64,000 bases of DNA from JBFAPK01 sp040676675 (GTDB lineage Bacteria > Actinomycetota > Actinomycetes > Mycobacteriales > Micromonosporaceae), in contig NZ_JBFAPK010000006.1 in the NCBI RefSeq assembly GCF_040676675.1, positions 124,001 to 188,000 of the forward strand. The letters run 5' to 3'. The position numbers were made by a program, and so were the translations under genes. This document shows positions 41,791 through 55,922 of this stretch, piece by piece (positions within the stretch are counted from its first letter, which is position 1; each line of letters starts with the position of its first letter). Below the pieces are notes generated by a model. That model was not told the origin of the DNA. It worked only from the letters and a program-made list of their open reading frames with translations, and did no database searches.

Positions 41791-43007
41791 GCGGGGGAGC
41801 CGCGGCGATGCGTACGGCTGTGGTGGTGGGCGCCGGCATCGGCGGGCTGGCGGTGGCGGGCGCCCTGGCCCGGACCGGCTGGCAGGTGACGCTGCTCGAA
41901 CGGGGCGACCGGGTACGCGCCGAGCGCACCGCCCTGATCCTGTGGCCGAACGGCGTACGGGCGCTGCGCGCGCTCGACCTCGGCGCGGGGCTGGACGCGA
42001 TCGCCACCCCGCTGCCGGACACCGGGATACGCCGGCCCGACGGGCACTGGCTGGTGCAGCCGCGACCCGCGCCACCCGGGCGCGCGCCCGTGGTGGTGCA
42101 CCGCGAGGATCTGCACGACACGCTGGTGGCCGGCCTCGGCGACCGGGTGGAGATCCGTACCGGGGTGCTCGTGCGCAGCGTGCGGGCCGAGGGCGGCGAC
42201 CGCCCGGCGGTGGGCGACGGGCGCACCACCTTCGAGGCGGATCTCGTGGTGGCCGCCGACGGCATCGACAGCGCGGTGCGCCGCCGGCTCGCCCCCGAGT
42301 CCGCCGTGGTCAGCTCCGGTTGCGCCGCCTGGCGCGCGGTCATCCCCTGGTACCGTGCGCCCCGGCTGCGGCCGGACCAGCCGATCGGCGGCGAGGCCCT
42401 CGGCGCCGGCTACCGCTTCGTCGCGGCCTCGCTCGGCGACCGCGGCTCCTCGGGCGGCTCGACCCGGGGCGGCATCTACTGGGTGGCGACCGCGGCCGGC
42501 GCCTCCCGGCCGGAGTCGGCGGAGACCCAGCTCACCCTGCTGCGCCGCTGGTACGCCAACTGGCCGGCGCCGATCGGCGACCTGCTCGCCGCGACCGAGC
42601 CCGACGACCTGGTGCAACAGGAGGTACGGGAGCTGCGCCCGCTGCCCCGGGAGTACGGCTTCCCCACCGGTACCGGCGGGTTCGTGCTGCTCGGCGACTC
42701 CGCCCACGCGATGCCGCACCACCTGGGCCAGGGCGCCTGCCTGGCCTTGGAGGACGCGGCCACGCTCCAGTCGCTGGTGCGGGAGGCGATCCCCGGTCCG
42801 GCGCTGCGCGCGGCGGTCGAGTCGTACAGCCGGCTGCGCCGGCCCCGGACGGCCACCGTGGTCCGGCAGACCCGGCGGATGTCCGCCGTCCTGCAGGCCC
42901 GCGGCCGGCTGGCGCTGCGGGCGCGCGACGCCGCGCTGGGGCAGATCACCCCCCGGCTGCTCGGCAGCGCGGCCAGCGCCGCCGCGCAGTGGCAGCCGCC
43001 CGCCTGA
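41787..43007 (+). CDS. FAD-dependent monooxygenase (group A flavoprotein hydroxylase)
   Basis: A 406-residue flavoprotein. FAD-binding motifs are the N-terminal GXGXXG (AVVVGAGIGGLAVAGALARTGWQVTLLERG), DG motif DLVVAADGIDSAVRRRLAP near 152, and the GD motif GFVLLGDSAHAMPHHLGQGACLALEDAATL near 299-328. This is the p-hydroxybenzoate hydroxylase fold, used for aromatic hydroxylation in catabolism or secondary metabolism; the substrate is unknown. ATGA overlap with lgt. The TGA stop is inside the first unit of a 23-bp tandem repeat. Confidence 0.92.
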   Translation: MSGGAAAMRTAVVVGAGIGGLAVAGALARTGWQVTLLERGDRVRAERTALILWPNGVRALRALDLGAGLDAIATPLPDTGIRRPDGHWLVQPRPAPPGRAPVVVHREDLHDTLVAGLGDRVEIRTGVLVRSVRAEGGDRPAVGDGRTTFEADLVVAADGIDSAVRRRLAPESAVVSSGCAAWRAVIPWYRAPRLRPDQPIGGEALGAGYRFVAASLGDRGSSGGSTRGGIYWVATAAGASRPESAETQLTLLRRWYANWPAPIGDLLAATEPDDLVQQEVRELRPLPREYGFPTGTGGFVLLGDSAHAMPHHLGQGACLALEDAATLQSLVREAIPGPALRAAVESYSRLRRPRTATVVRQTRRMSAVLQARGRLALRARDAALGQITPRLLGSAASAAAQWQPPA

Positions 43008-43137
43008 CCCGGGCCGCCCCGCCCGCCTGACGCGGGCCGCCCCGCTCGCGTCAGCCGGGCCGCCCCGCTCGCGTCAGCCGGGCCGCCCCGCTCGCGTCAG
43101 CCGGGCCGCCCCGCTCGCGTCAGCCGGGCCGCCAGCC
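43000..43137 (+). repeat. 23-bp tandem repeat, 6 copies, spanning the monooxygenase stop codon
   Basis: Strict 23-bp units start at 43000, 43023, 43046, 43069, 43092 and 43115. The last four are nearly identical (TCGCGTCAGCCGGGCCGCCC core). The first two read CCGCCTGAC, and the first of these is the end of the FAD monooxygenase gene including its TGA. There are no spacers, so this is not a CRISPR array. Confidence 0.92.
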
Positions 43138-43305
43138 GGGCGGCCGTCCAGCCGGTGCGGCTGCCCGATCGGCCGTACCGGTCTCCGACGATCTGCCGTT
43201 CGCACTGGTCAGACGGGCCGCAACCGGCACGAAAGGCTCGCCCGTTCGCGGCCGTCACTCGGCCCGAAGGGGGGTGACCGGGCGCGCGCGGGCCGAGCAG
43301 ACTAC

Positions 43306-43317
43306 CTGCGTACGCAG
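43306..43317. promoter_or_regulatory. 12-bp palindrome upstream of the AfsR-like gene
   Basis: CTGCGTACGCAG is a perfect palindrome 22 bp before the GTG at 43340. It may be an operator. The rest of the 332-bp gap after the 23-bp repeats shows nothing distinctive. Confidence 0.35.
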
Positions 43318-43339
43318 CCGAGCAGCGCAGAGGTGGCAC

Positions 43340-46300
43340 GTGTCCGATCAGCCGACCGGGACGGGCCGGAGGGCCCCGGTACCCTGCCGCCTGCGGGTGC
43401 TCGGTCCGGTGGCGCTGACCGGCCCCGCCGGTCCGGTCGAGCTGCCGGAGCCGGCCCGCGACCTGCTCGGCCTGCTCGGACTGCGCGCCGGGGAGCCGGT
43501 ACCCGCCGAGTGGCTGCGCCAGGCGCTCGTCCCGCCGCCGCCCGGGATCCCCGAGCGGGTACGCGAACTCGCCGACCGGCTGGCCGACGCCGACCTGCCT
43601 GGCGTACTGGAGATCCGGCCGGACGGCGCCCTGCTGCGCCTGCCCGCCGCGGCGGTGGACGCCCTGCGCTTCGGGCGGCTGCTGGACCGGGCCCGGCGAC
43701 GGGTGGCCGCCGGCGAGCCCGCGCGGGCCGAGGAGCTGTTCGCCGTCGCGCTGGAGCTGTGGCCCGAACCGGTCCGGCAACCCCTCGGCGCCTGCCCCTC
43801 CCGGCTCGGCGGCTGGGCCGCCGCGGCGGCGCGGCAACTCGTGCAGCTGCGTGCCGTGGCGGTGGAGGAGCGGTGGGAGTGCGCGCTGGACCTGGCCGCC
43901 GCCGCGCACACGGCGGCCGGTGGCCCGGTGGCCGACCGCGCGGTGGTGGCGGCCGGCATGGCCGGGGCGCGCTCGGCCGCGACCGCCGTCGCGGAGCTGC
44001 GCGCGGCGGTGGCCCGCCATCCGCTCCGCGCCCGACTCTGGGAGTTGCTGCTGGTCGCGACGTACCTCAGCGCGGGTCGCGGTCCCGCCGTCGAGGTCGA
44101 GCGGCGGGGCCCGGGCGGTCTTCGCCGACCGGCTCGGTGTGGCCCCGGGCGAGCGGCTGTGCCGGCTCGCCGAGGCGGCCCGGCGCGGGGACCTGGCGGA
44201 CCGGTGGCGCGCCGACCTGCCGGACCGGTGGCTGGCGCGGCCGGCGGACCGCCGGCCACGGCCCCTCGCCGCCCCGGGCGTTCCCGCCCCGGCCACGCCC
44301 CGGGACCCGCTCGCGGCGGCCGGGAACCCGCTCGGGGCCGGGGTTCCCGGGGCACCCGTGGGGCCGGTGACCCGGCCACCGGTGCCGCTGACCCCGCTGC
44401 TGGGCCGGGACGAACTGCTCGCCGACGTGCGGCGCCGGCTCGCGACGGACCGGCTGGTCACGCTCACCGGCCCGGGTGGCGCCGGCAAGACCCGCCTCGC
44501 CCTGGCGCTGGCCCACGGGTACGCCACCGGGCCCGGCCGCCCCGCTCCCGTCGCCGGGGACGTCCGGGAGGTCTGGTTCGTCGACCTGAGCGCTGTCGAG
44601 AGCCCGGTACGCGTGCCGGAGGCGCTCGCCGCCCCGCTGGGCGTACGGCCGGAGCCGGGCGGTGACCTGGTCGAGGCGCTGACCGGCGCGATCGGCGCCG
44701 CCCGGGTGCTGCTGGTGCTGGACAACTGCGAGCACGTGCTGACCGGCTGTGCGGAGCTGGCCGGCCGGCTGCTCGCCGCCTGCCCCGGGCTGCGGGTGCT
44801 GGCGACCAGCCGGAGCGCGCTGCGGCTGCCCGGCGAGACGGTGGTCGCGGTGCCGACGCTCGGCACGCCGGCGCCGGGTGCCCGCCACACCATCGCGGAG
44901 CTGACCGCCCATCCGGCGACCCGGCTCTTCCTCGACCGGGCCCGGGCCCGCTCCGGCCGCCCGCTCGCCGAGGGCGAGGCCGGCGCCGTCGCGCGGATCT
45001 GCGCCGAGCTGGACGGCCTGCCGCTCGCCATCGAGCTGGCCGCCGCCCGGGTGCCGCTGCTGGGGCCCGGGGAGATCCTCGACCGGCTGCGGGCCGATCC
45101 GCGCCTGCTGCGCAGCCCCGACCCGACCGTGCCGAGCCGGCACCGTACGCTCGCCGCCGCCGTGGAGTCGAGCGTGGAGCAGCTCGGCCCGCACGCCCGT
45201 ACCCTCTTCGAGCGGCTCGGGGCGGTCGCGGCCGGCTTCGACGCCGACGCGGCCCGGGCGCTGGTCGGCCCCGCGGGCCCGGACGCCCTCGCCGAACTGC
45301 TGGCCGCGTCGCTGGTCGAGGTGGACCCGGGGCCCGTGGTGCCGGGTACCGAGCCGGCGCCGGCCCGGTACCGGATGCTGATGCCGATCCGCCGGCACGC
45401 GCTGGCCCGGCTCGCCGAGGGCGGCGGCGAGGTGGTGGCCCGGCAGGCGCACGCCTGGTACTGCCTGGCACTGGCCGAGCGGGCGGATCCGTGGCTGCGT
45501 GGCGCCGGACGCGAACACTGGCTGCACCGGCTGCGCGTCGAGGCGGCGAACCTGCGCGCGGCGATGCGGTGGTTGGCCGAGGCGGGCGCCGGCGGGTCCT
45601 GCCACGGGGACCTGCGGCTGGCCGCCGCGCTGACCACGTACTGCCGGCTGGAGGGCAACTACCGCCAGGGGTACGCCTGGCTGGCGGAGGCGCTGGCCCG
45701 GCACCCGGGCGCCCCGGCGGCGCTGCGGGCGCGGGCCGGCACCGGGGCGGCGCTGCTGGCGATGCTGCTCTGCGACTATCCGGCGGCGGCCGACCACGCG
45801 CGGGCGGCGCGGGCGGCCTGCCGCGAGGCCGGGGACCGCCGGGGCGAGGCGCGGTTGGAGCTGGTCCTCGGCTCGGTGGCCCGCGAACGCGCCCGCTACG
45901 CGGAGTCCGCCGCGCACCTCGCGATCGCGGCGGCGCTCTTCGCCGAGTGCGGCGACGAGTGGGACGAGTTGCAGGTGCTGCTGATGCGGGGGTTCACCGC
46001 CTGGCTCGCCGGGGACCTGGACCGGGCCGAGTCGCGGCTGCGCTCGGGCCTGCGCCGGTGCGTACGGCTCGCCGACGGCGAGGCGGAGGCGACCGCGTTG
46101 ATGCACCTCGGCGCGGTGGCGCTGTACCGGGGCGACGCCGACGGGGCGACCTCCCTGCTCGACGTGGCGTTGCAGCGGTACGCGGCGCTCGGCTTCCCCG
46201 AGGGGGTCGGCTGGGCGCACAACCTGCGCGGGCTGCTGGAGCTGCGGGCGCGGCGGCCGGACCGGGCGGCGGCGCACCTGTCGGTGAGCCTGGCCACCCA

Positions 46301-46637
46301 CCGCGAGGTCGGCGACCGGTGGCGCACCGCCAGCGTGCTGGAGGCGATGGCCGAGCTGGCCCGGCTGGAGCGGCGGCCGGTCCGCGCCGCCAGGCTGCTC
46401 GGCGCGGCGGCCCGGATCCGGGACGAGATCGGCGCGCCGGTGCCCGACTGCGAGCGCCCGGAGACCGGGGCGACCGGCCAGGCGCTCCGGTCGGAGTTGG
46501 GCGCGGACGCCTTCGAGGCCGCGCACCGGTACGGGCGGGAGGCGACCCTGGACGCGCTGCTCGCCGAGGCGTTCCCGGCCGATCCGTACCCGGACGGCGC
46601 GCCCGGGCCGGCGCCCGCGCTGCCCCTCGGACGCTGA
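43340..46637 (+). pseudogene. AfsR/SARP-like regulator interrupted by a frameshift
   Basis: The 5' part (43340 to about 44108) encodes a weak OmpR-type DNA-binding domain (RLRVLGPVALTGPAGPVELPEPARDLLGLLGLRAGEPVP) and a bacterial transcriptional activator (BTAD) helical domain ending LWELLLVATYLSAGRG. The continuation expected for BTAD, ARAVFADRLGVAPGERLCRLAEAA, is found in the +1 frame. It is followed by an NB-ARC ATPase (VTLTGPGGAGKTRLALALAHG, VLLVLDNCEHVLTGCAELAG) and TPR-like repeats to 46637. Removing one G from the GGGG run at 44106-44109 restores a single protein of ~1,098 residues. Without it the first frame ends at 44665. It may be a true mutation, a sequencing error or a programmed shift. 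The GTG start follows AGAGGTGGCAC. Confidence 0.85.
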
Positions 46638-46737
46638 CCGCCCCCGATGACGGCGCGGCGGCGCCACCATTGGCGCGGCGGTGCCGCCTGCGGCATGCCC
46701 CCGCCGCCGGCGATCCGCGGCCGGTGCGGCGGGTGCG

Positions 46738-47583
46738 TCAGGCGGTGACGGCGCCCGGCTCGGCGATGCAGGCGGTACCGACCCGGCGGAAGCCGACGCG
46801 CGCGTAGACCTGGGCCACGTCGTCGCTGGCGGCGGAGAGGAAGACCACCTCGACGCCGTCGTCGAGCAACCGCCGGGCCAGCGCGACCGTGACCGCCGCG
46901 CCGAGCCCCCGGCGCCGCGCGGCGGGCAGCGTCGCCACGCCCGCGATCTCGGCGACGTCGCCGACCCGCATCGCCATCCCGCCGGCCAGCGCGCCCCGCT
47001 CGGGCGACTCGGCCAGCGCCGAGACGCGCAGACCGGCCAGGCCGCGCGAACGCTCCTCGGCCAGCATGGCCGGGGCGATCTCGACGAGGGCGGCGTCGCG
47101 CGCGGCGGGTCCGGCGTCGCCGACCGTGGTGCCCGCCGCGCCGAAGCCGACCGTGGCGACGGCCCGCCGGACGGCGAGGTCGGCCGGGAACGTCTCGGCG
47201 GCCGGGTCCAGGATCCGTACCGGCACCTTGGTGACCGCGGCGAGGTCCGGCAGCGCGGCCGGGTCGAGCACCATCAGCGGCGCCTGGAGCACCGAGAGGC
47301 CCGCGGACCGGGCGACCGGCAGCAGTTCCGGGGTGAGGTCGTGCACCCACTCGAACGCCTCGGGCAGGCCGAGTTCCCGCTGCCGCTCCCGGACGGCGAG
47401 GACGTCGGCGGCCGAGGGTGGCTCCGGCGCGCCGTGGCGCGGGCGGGCGTAGAACGACCAGCCGGCACCATCCCGGACGAAAAGCGTCAGACCGCCGTAC
47501 TCCTCGGGATGCGCCACATCGCGCGGGAGCGCATCGTAAAAGTGTTCCAACCGGTCGAGGAGGGAACGTATGTCGTCGGTCAC
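46738..47583 (-). CDS. GNAT family acetyltransferase with long N-terminal domain
   Basis: A 281-residue protein. Residues 1-150 are an unassigned region (DDIRSLLDRLEHFYDALPRDVAHPEEYGGLTLFVRDGAGWSFYARP). The C-terminal ~130 residues are a GNAT domain with MRVGDVAEIAGVATLPAARRRGLGAAVTVALARRLLDDGVEVVFLSAASDDVAQVYARVGFRRVGTACIAEP, where RRRGLGAAV is the acetyl-CoA-binding loop. The GTG at 47583 lies 6 nt behind TAGTCT. Convergent with the AfsR-like gene and divergent from gltB. Confidence 0.88.
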   Translation of the reverse strand: MTDDIRSLLDRLEHFYDALPRDVAHPEEYGGLTLFVRDGAGWSFYARPRHGAPEPPSAADVLAVRERQRELGLPEAFEWVHDLTPELLPVARSAGLSVLQAPLMVLDPAALPDLAAVTKVPVRILDPAAETFPADLAVRRAVATVGFGAAGTTVGDAGPAARDAALVEIAPAMLAEERSRGLAGLRVSALAESPERGALAGGMAMRVGDVAEIAGVATLPAARRRGLGAAVTVALARRLLDDGVEVVFLSAASDDVAQVYARVGFRRVGTACIAEPGAVTA

Positions 47584-47588
47584 CGCGC

Positions 47589-47604
47589 GAGACTACAACG
47601 TCTC
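47589..47604 (-). promoter_or_regulatory. Palindrome over the -10 hexamer of the GNAT gene
   Basis: GAGAC-TACAAC-GTCTC is a perfect 5-bp-arm inverted repeat. On the minus strand the -10 TAGTCT (47595-47590) lies inside it, 6 nt before the GTG start. Confidence 0.45.
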
Positions 47605-47657
47605 AGATCCTGGAAGTGTGATCAATCTGGACTGGTGGAGTCGGGTGAGCCCTAACG

Positions 47658-47663
47658 TAGACT
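47658..47663 (+). promoter_or_regulatory. Candidate -10 hexamer of gltBD
   Basis: TAGACT lies in CCTAACGTAGACTAAAGGAC, a locally AT-richer stretch, about 65 nt before the gltB start. A good -35 is not visible. Confidence 0.35.
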
Positions 47664-47728
47664 AAAGGACCCAGCAGGGCCGACGTCGTCCCGACCATGA
47701 TTGAACGTGAGTGACGACAGGAGGCCAG

Positions 47729-52598
<4,870 letters not shown>

Positions 52599-52606
<8 letters not shown>

Positions 52607-54092
52607 CCCGAACGGTTTCCTGCGGTACGGCCGGCGGCTGCCGGCCCGCCGGCCGGTGCCGGTACGCATCTCCGACTGGCGGGAGGTCTACCCGCCGGCC
52701 GGCGAGGAGCTGATCCGCGAGCAGGCCACCCGCTGTATGGACTGCGGCATCCCGTTCTGCCACGACGGCTGCCCGCTGGGCAACCGCATCCCGGACTGGA
52801 ACGACCTGGTCCGCACCGGCAACTGGGCGGCGGCGATCACGTCGCTGCACGCCACCAACAACTTCCCGGAGTTCACCGGGCGGCTCTGCCCGGCACCCTG
52901 CGAGGCGGCCTGCGTGCTGGGGATCGGCGGCGGCGAGCCCGTCACCATCAAGCAGGTCGAAGTGGAGATCATCGACCGCGCGTTCGACCTGGACCTGGTC
53001 GCGCCGCAGGCGGTACCGGCGCCGTCCGGCCGGCACGTCGCCGTGGTCGGCTCCGGCCCGGCCGGGCTCGCCGCCGCCCAGCAGCTGGTCCGCGCCGGGC
53101 ACGCGGTGACCGTGTACGAGCGGGACGACGCCGTCGGCGGGCTGCTGCGGTACGGCATCCCCGACTTCAAGCTGGAGAAGCGGCACATCGACCGGCGGGT
53201 CGAGCAGCTCGCCGCCGAGGGGGTGCGCTTCCGCACCGGAGTGAACGTCGGGGTGGACGTGACCGCCGAGCGGCTGCGGGCCGAGCACGACGCGGTGCTG
53301 CTGGCCGCCGGCGCGCTGGCCGGCCGGGACACGCCCGAGACGCCGGGGCGGCAGCTGCGCGGGGTGCACCAGGCGATGGAACACCTGGTGGCGGCGAACC
53401 GGGCGGTGGCGGCGGCCGAGCGCGGCGCCACGGCGGAGCCACCGCCGATCGACGCGGCCGGCCGGCACGTGGTGATCATCGGCGGGGGCGACACGGCGGC
53501 GGACTGCCTGGGCGTGGCCCACCGGCAGGGCGCGGCCTCGGTGCACCAGCTCGACCTCTACCCGGAACCGCCGTCGGCCCGCGACGAGGCCCGCGACCCG
53601 TGGCCGACCTGGCCGTGGATCCTGCGCAGCTACCCGGCGCACGAGGAGGGCGGCGAGCGGGTCTTCGCGGTGGCGGTGCGGGAGTTCGTCGACGACGGCA
53701 CCGGCGCCGTGCGGGCGGTACGCGTCGCCGAGGTGACCGTCGAGAAGCGCGACGGCCGGCGCATCCTGACCGTGCTGCCGGGCTCGGAGCGGGAGCTGCC
53801 GGCGGACCTGGTACTGCTGGCGATCGGGTTCGAGGGCACCGAGGAGCAGCCGCTGCTGGCGCAGTTCGGGGTGGCGCGCAACCCGCGCGGCGCGCTGGAC
53901 GCCGGCCCGGACTGGCAGACCTCGGCCGAGGGCGTCTTCGTCGCCGGCGACATGCACCGGGGCGCCTCGCTGATCGTCTGGGCCATCGCCGAGGGGCGGG
54001 CCGCGGCGGCGGCGATCCACTCCTACCTCGGGGGTTCGGGGCGGCTGCCGGCGCCGGTCTCCTCCTCGGCCCAGCCGCTCTCCGTCCGCTGA
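52599..54092 (+). CDS. gltD: Glutamate synthase small subunit
   Basis: NADPH-oxidising subunit that passes electrons to GltB through iron-sulfur clusters. 497 residues. N-terminal 4Fe-4S cysteines are in ATRCMDCGIPFCHDGCPLGN and GRLCPAPCEAACVLG. The FAD Rossmann motif is VAVVGSGPAGLAAAQQLV near 147 and the NADPH motif is VVIIGGGDTAADCLGVA near 290; VFVAGDMHRGASLIVWAIAEGR closes the FAD domain. The GTG start overlaps gltB by 8 nt and uses CCAGGAGGTGGCTC as ribosome-binding site. Confidence 0.97.
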
Positions 54093-54109
54093 GCTTCGGT
54101 CCTGGTTGC

Positions 54110-54193
54110 GGTTGGGGTTCGGGGGGCGGATACCCCGCTCTGGGCGGTCAGGCTTGATCCCGTCGCGGGGCATCCGCCCCCCAAACCCAAACC
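54110..54193. terminator. Long bidirectional terminator hairpin between gltD and the PhoX gene
   Basis: A 29-nt left arm (54110-54138) and right arm (54165-54193) are complementary apart from about three positions. The stem contains GGGGGGCGGATACCCCGC and its partner around a 26-nt loop. It lies between the stops of two convergent genes (54092 and 54221). Confidence 0.82.
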
Positions 54194-54220
54194 GGTCGGG
54201 CCCGGTTGGTGGGTCTTGTA

Positions 54221-55618
54221 TCAGTTGTTGGGGCGGCCCCAGGGGCCGGTGATGGCGAAGACGTAGCCCGGCGACTGGACGTTGGCGAACAGGATCTTGC
54301 CGTCGTGGCTGAACGTCGGCCCGGTGAACTCGCTGTCGTTGAGCTCGTTGCGGGCCATCGGGTACGCCTTGCCCTGCTCGGTGACGCCGACCAGGTGGGA
54401 GAGGCCCTCGCCGTCCTCGGCCAGGATGACGCCGCCGTACGGCGAGACGGTGATGTTGTCCGGCCCGTCGTAGTTGGTGTCCTGCTCCGGGTCCGGGTTC
54501 ACCCCGAAGATGGTCTTCAGCGTGATCGTCTCCGACTCCGGGTCGTAGAACCACACCTGGCCGTCGTGCTCGTTGACGCTGCCGTCGTCGTTGCGGGCGT
54601 AGCTGGCGACGAAGTACGCCCCGCCGTCGCCCCACCAGGCGCCCTCCAGCTTGCGGCTGCGGGTGATCTGGTCGTCGCTGAACTGCTTGCGGACCGACAC
54701 GGTACGCGCGTCGCGGTCCGGCACGTCGACCCAGGTCACCTTGTAGCGGGTGCCCGGCTGGGTGGCCTCGGAGAGGTCGCCGATGTGCTTGCTGCCCTTG
54801 AAGCAGCTCATCGCCTGCAACCGGCCGGCGGTGTCACCGGCCGGGCCGAGGGCCAGCGCCCGCAGCGCGCCCTTGCCGCCCCGGAAGTGCTTCGGCGGCG
54901 TCCAGCGGAAGTAGAGCCCGTTCGGGCCGCTGGCGTCCTCGGTCAGGAAGATCGCGTTGGTGTGCGGGTCGACCGCGACGGCCTCGTGCGAGTAGCGGCC
55001 GAGGAACTTCAGCGGCACCGGGTCGAGGTTGGCCTTGCGGTCGAACGGGTCGACCTCGAAGACGTACCCGTGGTCCTTCTGGTACGCCCCGCCCGCGCGC
55101 TGCTCGGTCTCCTCGCAGGTCAGCCAGGTGCCCCACGGGGTGATGCCGCCCGCGCAGTTGTTGTGGGTGCCGGCCAGGCTCACGTACTCGCGGACCCGGT
55201 TGCCGTGCCGGTCGACCTCGATGTTGGTGGTGCCGCCGCCCGCGCCCGGGTCGTAGGTGAGCCCCGGCAGGGTCGGTACCCGGTAGGGCTCGTCGCCGCC
55301 GATCTCGTGGTTGTTGACCAGGACCGAGCCGTTGGGGCCCCGGAAGCAGCCGGTGCCGTCGGCGTCGCTCGGGGTCGGCTCGCCGGTCTCCAGCAGCGTC
55401 TGGCCGGCCTGCGCGACGACCTTGTACGAGAAGCGGGGCGGGAGCGCGAGCAGCCCGGCCGGGTCCTCGACCAGGGCGCCGTAGCCGACGGCCGGGCGGC
55501 AGGCGGCCTGGGCCGCGGCCGGACCGGCGATGGCCTCGAGGCTGCCGGCGACGACGATCCCGAGACCGCCGGCGGCGCCGGTGCGGAGCAGGTCACGTCG
55601 GGAGATGGGTGGGGTCAC
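54221..55618 (-). CDS. PhoX-family secreted phosphatase (DUF839)
   Basis: A 465-residue exported protein with a twin-arginine signal (SRRDLLRTGAAGGLGIVVAG, residues 7-26). PhoX enzymes are calcium/iron phosphomonoesterases used in phosphate scavenging. Family features are GCFRGPNGSVLVNNHEIGGDEPYRVP, NNCAGGITPWGTWLTCEETE, FLGRYSHEAVAVDPHT, FLTEDASGPNGLYFRW and GPDNITVSPYGGVILAEDGEG, which supply the metal-binding acidic and Cys residues. GTG start with AAAGAGGCTTCTC. No clear Pho box was found upstream. Stand-alone DUF839 proteins without proven phosphatase activity exist. Confidence 0.88.
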   Translation of the reverse strand: MTPPISRRDLLRTGAAGGLGIVVAGSLEAIAGPAAAQAACRPAVGYGALVEDPAGLLALPPRFSYKVVAQAGQTLLETGEPTPSDADGTGCFRGPNGSVLVNNHEIGGDEPYRVPTLPGLTYDPGAGGGTTNIEVDRHGNRVREYVSLAGTHNNCAGGITPWGTWLTCEETEQRAGGAYQKDHGYVFEVDPFDRKANLDPVPLKFLGRYSHEAVAVDPHTNAIFLTEDASGPNGLYFRWTPPKHFRGGKGALRALALGPAGDTAGRLQAMSCFKGSKHIGDLSEATQPGTRYKVTWVDVPDRDARTVSVRKQFSDDQITRSRKLEGAWWGDGGAYFVASYARNDDGSVNEHDGQVWFYDPESETITLKTIFGVNPDPEQDTNYDGPDNITVSPYGGVILAEDGEGLSHLVGVTEQGKAYPMARNELNDSEFTGPTFSHDGKILFANVQSPGYVFAITGPWGRPNN

Positions 55619-55922
55619 GAGAAGCCTCTTTCTTTCCGTATCCGCAGCTAGGAGCCGCGGAGGGCGGGACAGGTGCGCCGTCGCAGGCAAGCGGGTCGGG
55701 TCGAACGCCCGCCGGGGATCCGGCTACGTGCGGGCGAACTTCGGGCCAACGGTTGGTGCCAGTTCCCGGCGGGCGGGTGCCGTCGGCGGACCCGCCAGCG
55801 GCGATGACTTCCCTATATCTAAGCGTCTCGATAGTATTACCGCCTGGTAACAAGCCGATGTCACCCCTGGCCACGCGCGCGGCTACGAGGGCCCCCACCC
55901 ACCCCGCACCGGGAGGTCCGCC
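55619..55922. other. 304-bp divergent intergenic region, PhoX gene / SGNH hydrolase
   Basis: The middle (55808-55860) is distinctly AT-richer than the window, with TATATCTAAG and ATAGTATTACC, and probably holds the promoters of both divergent secreted-enzyme genes. It contains the palindrome listed separately. Confidence 0.45.
55837..55850. promoter_or_regulatory. TTACC-GCCT-GGTAA palindrome, operator candidate
   Basis: A perfect inverted repeat in the AT-rich part of the divergent promoter region between two genes for exported hydrolases. Confidence 0.4.

Noticed and set aside
43000..43137. Possible CRISPR array
   Set aside because: The 23-bp units are directly adjacent with no unique spacers, and no cas genes are present.
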